A DNA stretch of 64,000 nucleotides. Source: Pusillimonas sp044464525. GTDB taxonomy: Bacteria > Pseudomonadota > Gammaproteobacteria > Burkholderiales > Burkholderiaceae_B. The position numbers were made by a program, and so were the translations under genes. The stretch is taken from the NCBI RefSeq assembly GCF_044464525.1, contig NZ_JBIQLE010000007.1:1-64000 (forward strand), read 5' to 3'. The notes under the pieces were generated by a model. The model was not told the origin of the DNA. It worked only from the letters and a program-made list of their open reading frames with translations, and did not search any database. The stretch's first letter is position 1. Each line of letters starts with the position of its first letter. Positions 50,652-59,257 of the stretch are shown piece by piece.

Positions 50652-51662
50652 TTATCGGCCGTCGGCGCTGCTCTTGCGCATGGCGCCGTCGCGGCGCAGG
50701 GTGTGCGCAAAGGCGAGGGTTTCCGAAGCAAGCCGGATCGAGTCTTGCAGATTGCGCATCAGCGTGGGCGTTGGTAGCGCCGGCACGGAAAGGTGATGCG
50801 AATCCGCGGCATCCTGGATATCGATGACCAGGCCGTCCAGCAAATCCAGGTAGACCTGGGCGATGCCGTTCGAATCGACCGACATATCGAGCTCGGCCAT
50901 GATCTTGGCCGCCGGTCCCTTCACGGCGCGGCCTCCGATCAGCGGAGACACCACCACAACGGGTGCGTTTACGTCCCTAAGCGCCTGGCGCACTCCGGGC
51001 AAGGCCAAAATAGGGTCGATGCTGAGCTGCGGGTTCGAAGGGCAGATAACAACGGCTTCCAGCGATTCGTCGGCTAGGCATTCCATTAAAGCCTTGTTGG
51101 GTTCGGCCGCCTCGGCTCCAAGATAAGAGATGCCGTGCACCCTGGGTTTAGTGGCCCGGCGTACGAAGTACTCTTGGAAGGCGAGATCGCCTTCGTCTGT
51201 CTGAACAGTGGTTCGCACGGCGTCGTCCGACATGGGCAGCATTTGCGCGGCGATGCCCAATTGCTTGCAAAAACCGGCGGTAACTTCGCTTAGCGTCTTA
51301 CCGTTTCGAAGCTGATGGCTGCGCTCGATGTGCACGGCCAGGTCGCGGTCGCCCAATGCGAACCAATCTTCCGCGCCGAGTTCTTTTAGTGTCTCAAGGC
51401 AATGCCAGGTTTCGTTGGCGCGGCCCCAGCCGCGCTGTTCGTCGTTTTTGCCTGCAAGCCCGTACAGAACGGAATCAAGGTCGGGGCAGATGGTCAGGCC
51501 CAGATGTTCGAAATCGTCGCCGGTGTTGATGGCTACGGCCAACTGCCCCGGTGTCGAGATGAGCGCGTTCAGCCCGCGGGCCAGCTTGGCGCCGCCCACG
51601 CCGCCGCACAATGCGAGCACGCGGCCGCTTGGTGTGTACTTGCTGGAGTTTTCTGTTGCCAT
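50652..51662 (-). CDS. cofD: LPPG:FO 2-phospho-L-lactate transferase
   Basis: A 336-residue CofD/FbiA: ALCGGVGGAKLARGLNALIS (near residues 17-36), VAINTGDDFEHLGLTICPDL, NGKTLSEVTAGFCKQLGI and VVVVSPLIGGRAVKGPAAKI. It joins the activated C3 unit from CofC to FO, giving F420-0 or dehydro-F420-0. It lies 17 bases after cofE and 13 before cofC. ATG 51662 is chosen by similarity; the frame extends to 51746 across the cofE stop. Confidence 0.95.
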   Translation of the reverse strand: MATENSSKYTPSGRVLALCGGVGGAKLARGLNALISTPGQLAVAINTGDDFEHLGLTICPDLDSVLYGLAGKNDEQRGWGRANETWHCLETLKELGAEDWFALGDRDLAVHIERSHQLRNGKTLSEVTAGFCKQLGIAAQMLPMSDDAVRTTVQTDEGDLAFQEYFVRRATKPRVHGISYLGAEAAEPNKALMECLADESLEAVVICPSNPQLSIDPILALPGVRQALRDVNAPVVVVSPLIGGRAVKGPAAKIMAELDMSVDSNGIAQVYLDLLDGLVIDIQDAADSHHLSVPALPTPTLMRNLQDSIRLASETLAFAHTLRRDGAMRKSSADGR

Positions 51663-51679
51663 GTCCGAAACCCTTTCGT

Positions 51680-52456
51680 TTAACGGAATAGATCCTGGTG
51701 CCTGGGGCGTATCAATGCGTCGGCGGAATTCTCGGGGCTGTCCCACCGCAACCCGCGCAAATGCACTACGGGCTTGCCCGCGTCTGTCTGGCCCATCAGC
51801 AGCGATGCCGCGGCTGCGATTTCATCGGCGTAGGCAATTTCTGAAACACGCATCGACCTGCCGTACAGATCGGGCTTGCCGATCAGGCTGATCAGGCTGG
51901 GCAGGCCGGCCGCGCCCAACGCTACGCCGGTAACCCCAAGCCGCCATGGCCTGCCGAAGCTGTCGTTGATCAGCACGCCGACCGTCGCGCCGAAATGCGA
52001 ATCGAGGCGCGCTTTCAACTGGCGGCAGCTTTGGTCGGGGTTTTCGGGCAGCAGCAACGCATATTCGTCGCCATCATGGTGGTCGATGTTCGACTGATCG
52101 ATGCCGGCGTTGGCCATGATGTAGCCCAGCCTATGCTCGACGATAAGTACACCAGGCGCTTGCGTGACAATGGATTTGCTTTCCGACAAGATCAACTCGA
52201 TCATGCGCTCGTCCTTGCCGATGTCGCGCGCAATTTCCTGTGCGCGCGGCGACGGCGTCACGTCGGCCAGCCGTACCAGCCGGCCCTCGGCCTTGGATAC
52301 GATCTTTTGCGCCAGGATGACCACATCGCCCGATTCCAGAGACAGCCCGTTTTGTTCGAGGCTGTCGATAATGGCGGCGGGCAGGTCGTCTCCGGGCAAG
52401 ACCATGGGAAAGCCATCCAAGGCCGTAAGCTTGATCGAGGTGTCCGGCGTGTGCAT
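51680..52456 (-). CDS. cofE: Coenzyme F420-0:L-glutamate ligase
   Basis: A 258-residue CofE: SGDVVILAQKIVSKAEGRLV, ILSESKSIVTQAPGVLIVEH, NAGIDQSNIDHHDGDEYALL and VLINDSFGRPWRLGVTGVAL. It adds glutamates to F420-0. It is the single-domain form; the nitroreductase domain fused to it in actinobacterial FbiB is encoded separately at 46757-47473. ATG 52456 begins 5 bases after the stop of the oxidoreductase gene upstream. Confidence 0.95.
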   Translation of the reverse strand: MHTPDTSIKLTALDGFPMVLPGDDLPAAIIDSLEQNGLSLESGDVVILAQKIVSKAEGRLVRLADVTPSPRAQEIARDIGKDERMIELILSESKSIVTQAPGVLIVEHRLGYIMANAGIDQSNIDHHDGDEYALLLPENPDQSCRQLKARLDSHFGATVGVLINDSFGRPWRLGVTGVALGAAGLPSLISLIGKPDLYGRSMRVSEIAYADEIAAAASLLMGQTDAGKPVVHLRGLRWDSPENSADALIRPRHQDLFR

Positions 52457-52461
52457 GTCGC

Positions 52462-53124
52462 TTACTCGGCCAGCCCGGTGATCTTGATGCCCGCGCACTC
52501 TACTTTGTAGCGCTTGTTGATGCCGATCAGCAGAGAGGTCATGGCGTCTGCAGCGGCCGAGTTGGCGATGGGGCCGGCGTCAACGCCATGCATGCCGATG
52601 TCCTCGATAAGCCCGATGACGGTCTTCCTGGCGTCTTGGTCGTCGCTGGTGACGAGGATGTCGCAGGCGATGGGCCCGTCGGCTTGCAGCTTTGCGGCGC
52701 CGACGTTCTGGAACGCCGCCACCACGCGCGCTTTGTCGCCGATGAGCTTGTGGGCGATCATGCCCGCCGAGCCTTCGGGCGGTAGTTGCACCACCGCGAC
52801 TTTAGGCGGAACCAGCGGCACGACGGCATCGACGACAATCTTGCCGTCGACAGCGTCTTTGATTTCTTCCAGCAGCGCGTTGTGGTTCGAGAACGGTACC
52901 GTCAGGACCACGATGTCTCCCTGCCTGGCTGCATCAAGGTTGGTGGCGCCTTGAGCTTTGGGCCCGCCTTCAGGGGTGGCCAATGCATTTGCGGCTTCTT
53001 GTGCCTTCTCGGCGGTGCGAGAGCCCACGATGACCTGATGGCCCGCTTTGGCCCAACGCTTTGCAAGCCCCGAACCGAGGGCGCCTGTCCCGCCCAGTAT
53101 GGCTATTTTTTTCTGATTTTGCAT
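52462..53124 (-). CDS. F420-dependent NADP oxidoreductase
   Basis: A 220-residue protein starting KIAILGGTGALGSGLAKRWA (Rossmann motif) with VIVGSRTAEKAQEAA, an Arg that favours NADP, and later VVLTVPFSNHNALL and GPIACDILVTSDDQDA. It matches the Fno/NpdG family that moves hydride between F420H2 and NADP. Within an F420 operon this is the expected supplier of F420H2 from NADPH. It lies 36 bases after pxpA and 5 before cofE. Confidence 0.92.
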   Translation of the reverse strand: MQNQKKIAILGGTGALGSGLAKRWAKAGHQVIVGSRTAEKAQEAANALATPEGGPKAQGATNLDAARQGDIVVLTVPFSNHNALLEEIKDAVDGKIVVDAVVPLVPPKVAVVQLPPEGSAGMIAHKLIGDKARVVAAFQNVGAAKLQADGPIACDILVTSDDQDARKTVIGLIEDIGMHGVDAGPIANSAAADAMTSLLIGINKRYKVECAGIKITGLAE

Positions 53125-53160
53125 GGAATGCTCCTAGAGTGCTGTGAAGTTGCCGACCGT

Positions 53161-53937
53161 TCAGGAAAGATCCATTTCGGTAAGGGGAACGATCTTGACG
53201 CCGGCGTCTTCAAGACCCTTGCGGACCATGGCTGCCAGCGCCACCGCGGTGGGCTCGTCGCCATGCACGCAAAGCGAGTCGACCTTGCGTTTGATACGCT
53301 TGCCTGATGTGGAAATGATTTCGCCTTCGACGACCATGCGCACCACTTGCTCGGTGGCGACTTTGGGGTCATGGATGACAGAACCGGGAATGCTGCGCGA
53401 CATCAGGTTGCCGTTGTCGTCATAGAGACGATCGCAGAAGCCTTCGCGGGCAAGTTTCAAATTGAGGTTCTGGGCGGCCTTTTCCATCTCGGAACCCGAC
53501 AAGGCAACATAGATCAGGTCGGGGTCGACGGTTTTGATGGCGCGGCCGATGGCCATGGCATAGTCGGCATTTTCCGCCGCCATGTTGTTCAGCGCCCCAT
53601 GCGGCTTTACGTGAGTGACTTTTTCGCCGCAGAATGAGGCCATGGCCTGAAGCGCGCCAATCTGGTATGCGATGAGGTTTTCAAGGTCGTTGGCGTTCAT
53701 TTGAATGCGGCGACGGCCAAACCCCCACAGGTCGTTGAACCCGGGATGCGCGCCGATGCTGACGCCTTCCTGCTTGGCTTGCTCGACAACGCGGCGCATG
53801 GTGAGAGGGTCGCCGGCATGGAAGCCGCAGGCGATGTTGGCCGAGCGGATTATTTTCAGGATGGCGCTGTCGTCGCCGATGTCATAGGCGCCGAAGCCTT
53901 CGCCCATGTCTGCATTGAGGTTCACTGATAGGGTCAT
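53161..53937 (-). CDS. pxpA: 5-oxoprolinase subunit A (LamB/YcsF family)
   Basis: A 258-residue LamB/YcsF protein: VNLNADMGEGFGAYDIGDDS, SANIACGFHAGDPLTMRRVV, GAHPGFNDLWGFGRR and VKPHGALNNM. With PxpB and PxpC it hydrolyses 5-oxoproline (pyroglutamate) to glutamate using ATP. It is the first gene of the minus-strand F420 run, while pxpB and pxpC are divergent from it across a 193-base promoter region. Splitting of pxpA from pxpBC by a divergent promoter is unusual. Confidence 0.94.
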   Translation of the reverse strand: MTLSVNLNADMGEGFGAYDIGDDSAILKIIRSANIACGFHAGDPLTMRRVVEQAKQEGVSIGAHPGFNDLWGFGRRRIQMNANDLENLIAYQIGALQAMASFCGEKVTHVKPHGALNNMAAENADYAMAIGRAIKTVDPDLIYVALSGSEMEKAAQNLNLKLAREGFCDRLYDDNGNLMSRSIPGSVIHDPKVATEQVVRMVVEGEIISTSGKRIKRKVDSLCVHGDEPTAVALAAMVRKGLEDAGVKIVPLTEMDLS

Positions 53938-54130
53938 GTTGGTTCCTTGAGTGAGGTGGGTGATTATTGTCTTGGAAGCGGACAGTACACTGGCGCGCTG
54001 GTTTAAATTGATCTAAGCTTGTCTACATGCTGATAAGTATATTGTGCTAAAGATAGAAAGACAATATCATTGTGATCAATGGAAACCCTAGGCGTTGCGG
54101 GGTGGGGAAATCTGAAGCGGGAGACAACTG

Positions 54131-54853
54131 ATGGTAGTGCAGTTTCTTAAGCAGGGCGATACCGCATTGGTAGTGCAGTTCGGCGATGTCATCGACCGGG
54201 CGCTTAGCGATCGCGTGCTGCGGCTGGGCCGGCGGATACGGGCTTTGGGCATCGTGGGCATCACCGATCTGGTGCCGACCTTTCGGTCTTTGCTGGTCAA
54301 TTACGACCCTTTGGTCGTGGGCGGCGAAGAGCTGCAGGGCAAGCTCGAGGGTTTGCTTGAATCTTCCGAAGCAGAAGGACAAGAGGCGCGCCAGTGGACG
54401 ATTCCGGTTTGCTACGAGGGCGAGTATGGGCCCGATGTCGACGAGGTGGCGCAAGCCGGTGGCCTAAGTTCAGCCCAGGTTGTCGAGCAGCATGCCGACA
54501 CGCTTTTCCATGTATATATGCTGGGCTTTGTGCCGGGCTATCCCTATATGGGAGATTTGCCCTCGTCGCTCGTACTTCCCAGGCGCAGCAACCCGCGAAC
54601 CCGCGTGCCGCCCGGCTCTGTGGCGATTGCATCGGTCATGACCGCCATCTACCCGCTTGAAAGCCCCGGTGGTTGGCATCTTATCGGTTCGACGCCTGTT
54701 CGCTTGTTCGATGCAAAAAGCGAAAGCCCGGCCTTGCTCAGCCCGGGCGACAAGGTCAGGTTCAAACCCGTCGGCATTGATGAGTATTCGAATATCCGCA
54801 AGGCCGTCGAAGCCGATGATTACGAAATTGATTGCCAGAGGGTCGTATCATGA
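54131..54853 (+). CDS. pxpB: 5-oxoprolinase subunit B (KipI family)
   Basis: A 240-residue PxpB/KipI protein: YMLGFVPGYPYMGDLPSSLV, RTRVPPGSVAIASVMTAIYP, ESPGGWHLIGSTPVRLFDAK and a C-terminal LSPGDKVRFKPV. It acts with PxpC and PxpA in ATP-dependent pyroglutamate cleavage. GGGAG lies 9 bases before ATG 54131 and the stop overlaps the pxpC start (ATGA). Confidence 0.93.
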   Translation: MVVQFLKQGDTALVVQFGDVIDRALSDRVLRLGRRIRALGIVGITDLVPTFRSLLVNYDPLVVGGEELQGKLEGLLESSEAEGQEARQWTIPVCYEGEYGPDVDEVAQAGGLSSAQVVEQHADTLFHVYMLGFVPGYPYMGDLPSSLVLPRRSNPRTRVPPGSVAIASVMTAIYPLESPGGWHLIGSTPVRLFDAKSESPALLSPGDKVRFKPVGIDEYSNIRKAVEADDYEIDCQRVVS

Positions 54854-55875
54854 CAGCGGTATTGAAGGTGCTCGATGCCGGGCCGTACACTACTTTTCAA
54901 GACATGGGCCGCATGGGTTATCAAGACGTCGGCGTGCCGGTTTCGGGCGCCATCGACAGGGTAAGCGCGCGGCTGGCCAATGTGCTGGTGGGCAATTCTG
55001 CGGGCTCGCCCGTGTTGGAAATGCTTTTGCAAGGCATGTCTTTCGAAGTGCAGGCCGGTTCGGCCAGGGTGGCTCTGTTCGGTTGCGATGGTTCCTTGGC
55101 GGTGTCCGGCGCGCGCCAACTGACGGTGCCCGCAGGCCGCAGTGTCCGCCTGCTGCGGGGCGATGTGGTGAAAGTCACATCGCTTGGCCAGTCGCTTTGC
55201 GGATACGTGGCGGTTGAAGGCGGTTTTGATGTGCCAGTGCAGTTGGGCAGCGCTTCAACCTACGTAAGGGGCGGTATTGGCGGGTTTGAGGGGCGGACGC
55301 TGCGACGCGGCGATATGCTGGGCCTGATGATGCCCGACGCAGAAATACGCTTCGAAAAAGAGCTGGCCGTGCCGTACGATTATGCTTATGGGCAAGCTAT
55401 ACGTGTGGTGCTGGGGCCTCAGGACGATTACTTTACGAGCCGGGCCAAGGAAGACTTTTTTTCCGGGCAGTACGTGGTTTCGGACAAAGCCGACCGCATG
55501 GGCTTTCGCCTGGACGGGCCTGCGCTTGCGCACGTCGATAGTTATGATCTGGTGTCAGACGGTATTGTCAGCGGCGCCATCCAGGTGCCCGGTTCAGGAA
55601 TGCCGATCGTGTTGCTGGCCGATGCGCAGACCACGGGCGGGTATCCCAAGATCGCCACGGTCATTTCCAGCGACATACCCGTGTTGGCTCGACGCCGTCC
55701 GGGTTCCGCGGTCGAGTTTCAGCAAGTAAGCTTGGAAGAGGCCGAGGGTCTCGCGCGCGACCTGAATGTTAAATTGTGTAATATCGCTGAATATGGCTTG
55801 AAAGAAGTGGCGCCGGCCGGTGTCATTGATCAGGCAGCATTGCGAACCGAAAACTTGACGAGCGGAGTGGTATAA
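54850..55875 (+). CDS. pxpC: 5-oxoprolinase subunit C (biotin-dependent carboxylase-like)
   Basis: A 341-residue PxpC/KipA protein: VLDAGPYTTFQDMGRMGYQD, GVPVSGAIDRVSARLANVLV and QVPGSGMPIVLLADAQTTGG (the AHS2 domain signature). It is the partner of PxpB. ATG 54850 is taken because it forms the ATGA overlap with pxpB and matches the family start; the frame opens at a TTG at 54832. The following GntR gene starts 40 bases later. Confidence 0.92.
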   Translation: MTAVLKVLDAGPYTTFQDMGRMGYQDVGVPVSGAIDRVSARLANVLVGNSAGSPVLEMLLQGMSFEVQAGSARVALFGCDGSLAVSGARQLTVPAGRSVRLLRGDVVKVTSLGQSLCGYVAVEGGFDVPVQLGSASTYVRGGIGGFEGRTLRRGDMLGLMMPDAEIRFEKELAVPYDYAYGQAIRVVLGPQDDYFTSRAKEDFFSGQYVVSDKADRMGFRLDGPALAHVDSYDLVSDGIVSGAIQVPGSGMPIVLLADAQTTGGYPKIATVISSDIPVLARRRPGSAVEFQQVSLEEAEGLARDLNVKLCNIAEYGLKEVAPAGVIDQAALRTENLTSGVV

Positions 55876-55915
55876 CCCCGGCGCTTCTTGTTATTGAATC
55901 TATAGAGAACACGAT

Positions 55916-56701
55916 ATGCAGAAACGGCACGTAGAGGGTTTGTCTGGTCACATCCCCGCATATATACAGGTGGCCTCGGCGCTGCGGCGCCGCATCGAAA
56001 CGGGTGAGTGGCTGCCTGGCGAAAAAATTTCCACGCTTGAAGAACTTGAAGAAGAGTTCAAGCGGGCCCGGGTAACCGTCAGGCAGGCCGTGGGGCTGCT
56101 CGAGAAAGAAGGCTTGCTGATGCGCCAGCAGGGGCGCGGCACCTTCGTGGCAGAGCATGTGAATGACAAGCGCTGGCTCACGCTCCAAACTTCTTGGGAC
56201 GCGATGATCCGCTCCATCAAGAACAACGTGCCACGATTCATCACTGTCAACGAGCCGCCGGCATTTCCCCGCCTTAGCGCAGAAGAGGGCAAGCTGGCGG
56301 ACGAGTACGGCTTCTTGCGCAGCCTGCAGTTGCGCGACGGCATGCCTTACGCCGTGGTAAGCGTACACATTAAAAGCTCGGTTCTCGAGCAATATCACGA
56401 CGAGTTCATGAAGCAGACGGCGCTTGCCGTGCTCGACAAGCTTCGCGGCAGCGTGGTCAAGAAAGCCCATCAAACCATGACCATCGGCACCGCCGATCCG
56501 GAAGTCGCCCGCTTGTTGGGAGTTTCGCTAAGCGCACCCACGGCCGAGTGCCGTTGCGTTGTCACGTCCGACGACAACGAGGCCATCTACGTGGGTGAAA
56601 TCACATACCGCAGCGATTGCATCCGCCTGTATATGGACCTTCTCGACAACGGCGAGGCTTCCGAAGAAGCCGCCGAGCTCGAAGCGAACAGTAAAGCCTG
56701 A
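55916..56701 (+). CDS. GntR family regulator (HutC/UTRA subfamily)
   Basis: A 261-residue regulator. The N-terminal winged helix (about 10-75) includes GHIPAYIQVASALRRRIETG and FKRARVTVRQAVGLLEKEGL. The UTRA ligand-binding domain (about 90-245) ends in VGEITYRSDCIRLYMDL. It sits between pxpBC and the molybdenum hydroxylase genes in the same direction. It probably controls this strand and possibly the divergent pxpA/F420 run, responding to a pathway metabolite. No operator is confidently identified. Confidence 0.92.
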   Translation: MQKRHVEGLSGHIPAYIQVASALRRRIETGEWLPGEKISTLEELEEEFKRARVTVRQAVGLLEKEGLLMRQQGRGTFVAEHVNDKRWLTLQTSWDAMIRSIKNNVPRFITVNEPPAFPRLSAEEGKLADEYGFLRSLQLRDGMPYAVVSVHIKSSVLEQYHDEFMKQTALAVLDKLRGSVVKKAHQTMTIGTADPEVARLLGVSLSAPTAECRCVVTSDDNEAIYVGEITYRSDCIRLYMDLLDNGEASEEAAELEANSKA

Positions 56702-56839
56702 CCCTATTTCTTTCGGTATATCCACGTAAACCCGAATTGAAGGTATATGGTCCTATATTTAGAATGATGGTAAGAAGACAACTTATCTGGGCATCTCGTC
56801 GCTAATGTCGGTCGGGAAAGCTCCTTCAGGAGGTTTGCG

Positions 56840-59257
56840 ATGTCTAAACAAGGTGTGGGCAAAAGGGTTCTTCGCAAGGAGGACGATCGGTACATGCGTG
56901 GTCGGGGCAAGTTTGTAGCCGACATACGCTTGGCTGGAATGCAGGACGTTGCGTTTGTGCGCAGCCCGGTGGCCCATGCCAATTTGTCCGACATCCACAT
57001 TCCGGAAGGCTACGAAGATCAGGTCTTTACAGTTGCCGACCTGAACAGCGCCGGCGTCAAGCCGATTGTCGCCGATACCGCACTGCCGGGTTTTCGTTCT
57101 TCGGCGCAACCGATTCTGGCCGAAGGCAAGGTGCGCCACGTGGGCGAGATGGTTGCCATGTGCATGGCAAAAAACCGCGCTCAAGCAGAAGACATTGCAG
57201 CGGCCGTGCAAGTGGATTACGACGAGCTCGATGTCGTGTATGACATGCTGCAGGGGCGCGAGGCCGAGGCGCCGCGTCTGCACGACGCCTGGCCCGACAA
57301 CCTGTTTCTTACCACCGACTTCAGCGTCAATATAGATGCGGTGCGCGACGCTCCGATCAAAATCAACCGAAAAATACGCACCTCACGCCAGGCGATGGCG
57401 CCGATGGAAGGGCGCGGTTGCGTGGCTTACTGGGACAGCCGGGTCGAGCAACTGGTTATCTACACCGCAACCCAAATTCCGCATATCGTGCGCACCGGGC
57501 TGGCCGAGTGCTTGGGTCTACCCGAGGCCAAGGTGCGAGTCATCACGCCTGACGTCGGCGGCGGCTTCGGCTACAAGGGCTTGTTGCTTCCCGAAGAGGT
57601 TGCCGTCAGCTGGCTGGCCATGCGCAGCGGCCATCCGGTGCGTTGGATCGAAGACCGGCGCGAGCACTTGACCGCCGCCGCCAATTGCCGCGAACACTAT
57701 TACGACATCACCTGCTATGCATCGGCCGACGGCCGGCTTCTGGGTATCGATTGCGAGGCAACGGTTGATTCGGGCGCGTATTCGTCCTATCCGTTTTCGG
57801 CCTGTTTGGAAGCGGGGCAAGTGGGCAGTATTTTGCCGGGGCCTTACGACTTTCCCTCATATCATTGCGAAACCTATTCTGTTGCGACCAATAAATGCCC
57901 CATCCTGCCGTATCGGGGCGTGGGCCGTACGGGCGTTTGCTTCGCGCTTGAGCTGGTGCTTGACGAGCTGGCGCATGAGGCAGGCATCGAACCCTACGAA
58001 CTGCGTATGAAATCGCTGGTGAAGCCCGAGCAAATGCCGTTCGACAACATCACCAACAAGCACTTTGACAGCGGCGACTATCCCGAGGCCCTGCGCCGCG
58101 CCGTCGAGGCCATCGATGTGCCCGGCGTGCGCGAGCGGCAGAAGCGCGCCGAGGCCGATGGCCGCCTGATAGGTGTTGGGCTGGCGGTATATTGCGAGCA
58201 GGCAGCGCATGGCACTTCCGTTTACGCCGGCTGGGGGATTCCCATGGTGCCGGGTCACGAGCAGGCAACCCTGCGCATTACACCCGACGGCGGCCTTGAA
58301 ATCCGCATCGGTGCGCACTCGCACGGACAAAGTCTCGAGACCACATTGGCCCAGGTGGCCAATGAGAAACTTGGCATTGATATCGCAGACATCAAGGTCG
58401 TGCACGGCGACACCGAATACACGCCTTATTCGACGGGCACCTGGGGTTCGCGCTGCATGGTGATGTCCGGGGGCGCAGTGTCGCGCGCCTGCGATGCGCT
58501 GCTCGAACGCCTGAAAGAAATCGGCTCGTTCGTGCTGAAAACCACGCCAGACAAAATCACGGTGGCCGATGGAATCGTGTATGCCGATGATGTCAGCATG
58601 CCCATCAGCGACGTGGCTCGAACCTGGTACCGGCGTCCGCAAGATCTTCCCCCCGGCGCCAACGCCAGTGGACTGGAAGTTACCGAAGGGTATAAGCCAG
58701 ACCGCGATACCGGTACCTTCGGGTATGGCGCGCACGCCGCGCTAGTGGCGGTCGACCCGCAAACAGGCGATGTAGAAATTTTGGACTACGTGGTGGTGGA
58801 AGACGGCGGCAAGCTGGTCAACCCCATGGTGGTAGACGGCCAAATTTACGGTGGAACGGCACAGGGAATTGGCACGGCGCTGTACGAAGAGATGCCTTTC
58901 GATACCGCCGGCCAGCCCCTGGCTTCTACTTTCGCCGATTATCTGTTGCCCGGCCCCACCGAAATTCCCGAGCCCAGGCTTATCCATATGGAAACCCTCT
59001 CGCCGTATACCGAGTTTGGCGTGAAAGGTATTGGCGAAAGCGGCGCCATTGCGCCGCCCGCAACCGTACTTAACGCGATCAACGACGCCTTGCGTCCGCT
59101 GGGTGCCGCGCTGTATACGTCGCCGGCCACACCGCATCGCGTGCTTGAAGCTATTTTCGAGGCCCGCGCGGCCGAGGGCGTGACACCTGAATTCAAGGTG
59201 CCGCAATTCGAGCCTGTCGCCAAAAAAGAAAAGCAATTGGCTGGAGAGGGACTATGA
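56840..59257 (+). CDS. Xanthine-oxidase-family molybdenum hydroxylase, large subunit
   Basis: An 805-residue molybdopterin subunit. It shows VGGGFGYKG (about 239-247), PYRGVGR at 357-363 where CO dehydrogenase has AYRCSFR, and GVKGIGESGAIAPP with the catalytic Glu near the C-terminus. Without the copper-binding Cys it is not a CO dehydrogenase; it should hydroxylate a heterocycle or aldehyde. The three subunits are encoded in L-M-S order with ATGA and TAATG overlaps. GGAGG precedes ATG 56840. It follows a GntR regulator and pxpBC, which suggests the product enters amide or glutamate metabolism. The substrate is unknown. Confidence 0.92.
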   Translation: MSKQGVGKRVLRKEDDRYMRGRGKFVADIRLAGMQDVAFVRSPVAHANLSDIHIPEGYEDQVFTVADLNSAGVKPIVADTALPGFRSSAQPILAEGKVRHVGEMVAMCMAKNRAQAEDIAAAVQVDYDELDVVYDMLQGREAEAPRLHDAWPDNLFLTTDFSVNIDAVRDAPIKINRKIRTSRQAMAPMEGRGCVAYWDSRVEQLVIYTATQIPHIVRTGLAECLGLPEAKVRVITPDVGGGFGYKGLLLPEEVAVSWLAMRSGHPVRWIEDRREHLTAAANCREHYYDITCYASADGRLLGIDCEATVDSGAYSSYPFSACLEAGQVGSILPGPYDFPSYHCETYSVATNKCPILPYRGVGRTGVCFALELVLDELAHEAGIEPYELRMKSLVKPEQMPFDNITNKHFDSGDYPEALRRAVEAIDVPGVRERQKRAEADGRLIGVGLAVYCEQAAHGTSVYAGWGIPMVPGHEQATLRITPDGGLEIRIGAHSHGQSLETTLAQVANEKLGIDIADIKVVHGDTEYTPYSTGTWGSRCMVMSGGAVSRACDALLERLKEIGSFVLKTTPDKITVADGIVYADDVSMPISDVARTWYRRPQDLPPGANASGLEVTEGYKPDRDTGTFGYGAHAALVAVDPQTGDVEILDYVVVEDGGKLVNPMVVDGQIYGGTAQGIGTALYEEMPFDTAGQPLASTFADYLLPGPTEIPEPRLIHMETLSPYTEFGVKGIGESGAIAPPATVLNAINDALRPLGAALYTSPATPHRVLEAIFEARAAEGVTPEFKVPQFEPVAKKEKQLAGEGL

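Noticed and set aside
57857..58735. 292-residue minus-strand ORF
   Set aside because: Antisense to the conserved Mo hydroxylase large subunit; long antisense frames are common in GC-rich DNA.
56840..59257. Second CO dehydrogenase (form II)
   Set aside because: The active-site loop is PYRGVGR, not AYRGAGR or AYRCSFR, and no coxD/E/F genes accompany it, so CO activity is not supported.
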